The position numbers and the translations under genes were made by a program. DNA of 7,118 nt, from assembly GCA_007129225.1 (NCBI GenBank), contig SKVX01000191.1:1-7118 (forward strand), written 5' to 3'. Each line of letters starts with the position of its first letter. Within the stretch, counting starts at the first letter, position 1. This DNA comes from Halomonas sp. Its GTDB lineage: Bacteria > Pseudomonadota > Gammaproteobacteria > Pseudomonadales > Halomonadaceae. Of this stretch, positions 6,254 through 7,118 are shown one piece after another. A model generated the notes under the pieces. The model was given only the letters and a program-made list of their open reading frames with translations. It ran no database searches and was not told where the DNA came from.

Positions 6254-7118
6254 ATGCCCCAGGCCGACACCGCGAAGCGATTCGACACCCTGCGCCGCTG
6301 GGCGGCAGAGAACCACCACCTTCCCATCGATGCCTGCGACTTGCAGCTGGCCGCAGGCGACGCCAGTTTTCGACGCTACTTCCGCCTGCGCCTGCCCGAC
6401 GGTACCACGCGGATGCTGATGGATGCCCCGACCCCGCAGGAGGACAGCCGTCCCTTCGTCGCCATCGCCCGGCGCTGGCGAGCCGCCGGCCTGCCGGTGC
6501 CTGGCCTTCATGCCCTCGACCTGGACGAGGGCTTCATCGAACTCGATGACCTGGGCGACGAGCCGCTCCAGGTACGCTTCCATGGCGACGCCGAGCCCGA
6601 CACCCTGGCCTGGCACGACCACGCCCTCGCGCTGGTCCATGAACTGCAGAACCGGGCAGGCCCCCACGACCTGCCGACCTACGATGCCCCCCTGCTGGGC
6701 CGGGAGCTGGCACTCTTCCCCGAGTGGTGCCTGGGGGAGTGGCTCGGTATGACCGAACTACCGCCCTGCTGGAACACGCTGTGCGAGGCGCTGATCGATT
6801 CCGCCCTGGCCCAGCCGGTGGTCACGGTTCACCGGGATTTCGACGCCATGAACCTGATGGTCCACCGGGATGGCCTCTACCTGATCGACTTCCAGGACGC
6901 GGTGGCCGGCCCCATCAGCTATGACCCGATCTCGCTGCTGCGCGGCCGCTACTGCCGTTTCCCACCGGAGCGATTCGCCGCCTGGATCGAGGCCTTTCGC
7001 CTGCAGGCGATCGCCGACGGGCGCCTTTCCAGCACCACCACGACCGAGACATTCCTGCACCAGGCGCAGGCCATGGCGGCCCAGCGGGCGCTCAAGGTGT
7101 TGGGCATCTTCTGCCGCC
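6254..7118 (+). CDS. amgK: N-acetylmuramate/N-acetylglucosamine kinase AmgK, 3' end off the window
   Basis: Anomeric sugar kinase of the aminoglycoside-phosphotransferase fold. In pseudomonads AmgK makes MurNAc-1-phosphate, which MurU converts to UDP-MurNAc, a peptidoglycan recycling route that bypasses the fosfomycin-sensitive step. The 288 visible codons begin MPQADTAKRFDTLRRWA and contain the nucleotide-side GDASFRRYFRLRL (35-47), DAPTPQEDSRPFV (57-69), the catalytic loop HRDFDAMN (193-200; catalytic D195, N200), the metal-binding IDFQDAVAGPISYD (211-224) and ALKVLGIFCR at the right edge, a strongly conserved family block. Full-length members are about 330-340 residues, so some 45-50 are missing. 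The start is supported by GAGGA six bases upstream. Divergence from lptD is the arrangement seen in Pseudomonas, where murU follows amgK. A generic phosphotransferase is the only real alternative; context and motifs favour AmgK. Confidence 0.9.
   Translation, partial: MPQADTAKRFDTLRRWAAENHHLPIDACDLQLAAGDASFRRYFRLRLPDGTTRMLMDAPTPQEDSRPFVAIARRWRAAGLPVPGLHALDLDEGFIELDDLGDEPLQVRFHGDAEPDTLAWHDHALALVHELQNRAGPHDLPTYDAPLLGRELALFPEWCLGEWLGMTELPPCWNTLCEALIDSALAQPVVTVHRDFDAMNLMVHRDGLYLIDFQDAVAGPISYDPISLLRGRYCRFPPERFAAWIEAFRLQAIADGRLSSTTTTETFLHQAQAMAAQRALKVLGIFCR

Overview
The window is GC-rich chromosomal DNA that is almost entirely coding. It carries the gammaproteobacterial envelope/housekeeping cluster lptD-surA-pdxA-rsmA-apaG-apaH on the minus strand, and the kinase gene amgK diverges from it on the plus strand. 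Gene order, high GC and an acid-rich outer-membrane protein fit a Halomonas-like (Halomonadaceae/Oceanospirillales) or Pseudomonas-related gammaproteobacterium. I prefer the halophile, but that is an inference from composition and not a proven placement. No mobile elements, CRISPR arrays, RNA genes or phage signals were seen.

Layout, left to right: apaH (minus, 3' end cut off by the left edge), apaG, rsmA/ksgA, pdxA, surA and lptD (all minus, so transcription runs right to left). A 134-bp divergent intergenic region follows (6120-6253), then amgK (plus, 3' end cut off by the right edge). The minus-strand genes are tightly packed. surA/pdxA share one base (TGATG), rsmA/apaG overlap as ATGA, and the other gaps are about 25-51 bp. 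A perfect TATAAT box sits upstream of lptD, and I see no convincing internal terminator, so one six-gene transcript is likely.

How the genes relate: LptD is the outer-membrane LPS translocon, and SurA is the periplasmic chaperone that helps fold such beta-barrels. PdxA makes a pyridoxal-phosphate precursor. RsmA dimethylates 16S rRNA. ApaH hydrolyses diadenosine tetraphosphate, and ApaG is its usual small companion. AmgK phosphorylates cell-wall sugars recovered from peptidoglycan, and its usual partner murU would be expected just beyond the right edge.

The standout observation is SurA. The gene is intact but encodes only about 221 residues: signal peptide, N-terminal chaperone domain and the C-terminal helix. 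Both parvulin (peptidyl-prolyl isomerase) domains, present in the roughly 430-residue classical protein, are cleanly missing. It resembles a natural minimal SurA. Lesser points are an insertion of about 14 residues near the active site of PdxA, a hairpin in the amgK leader, and an unusual catalytic-loop sequence in AmgK.
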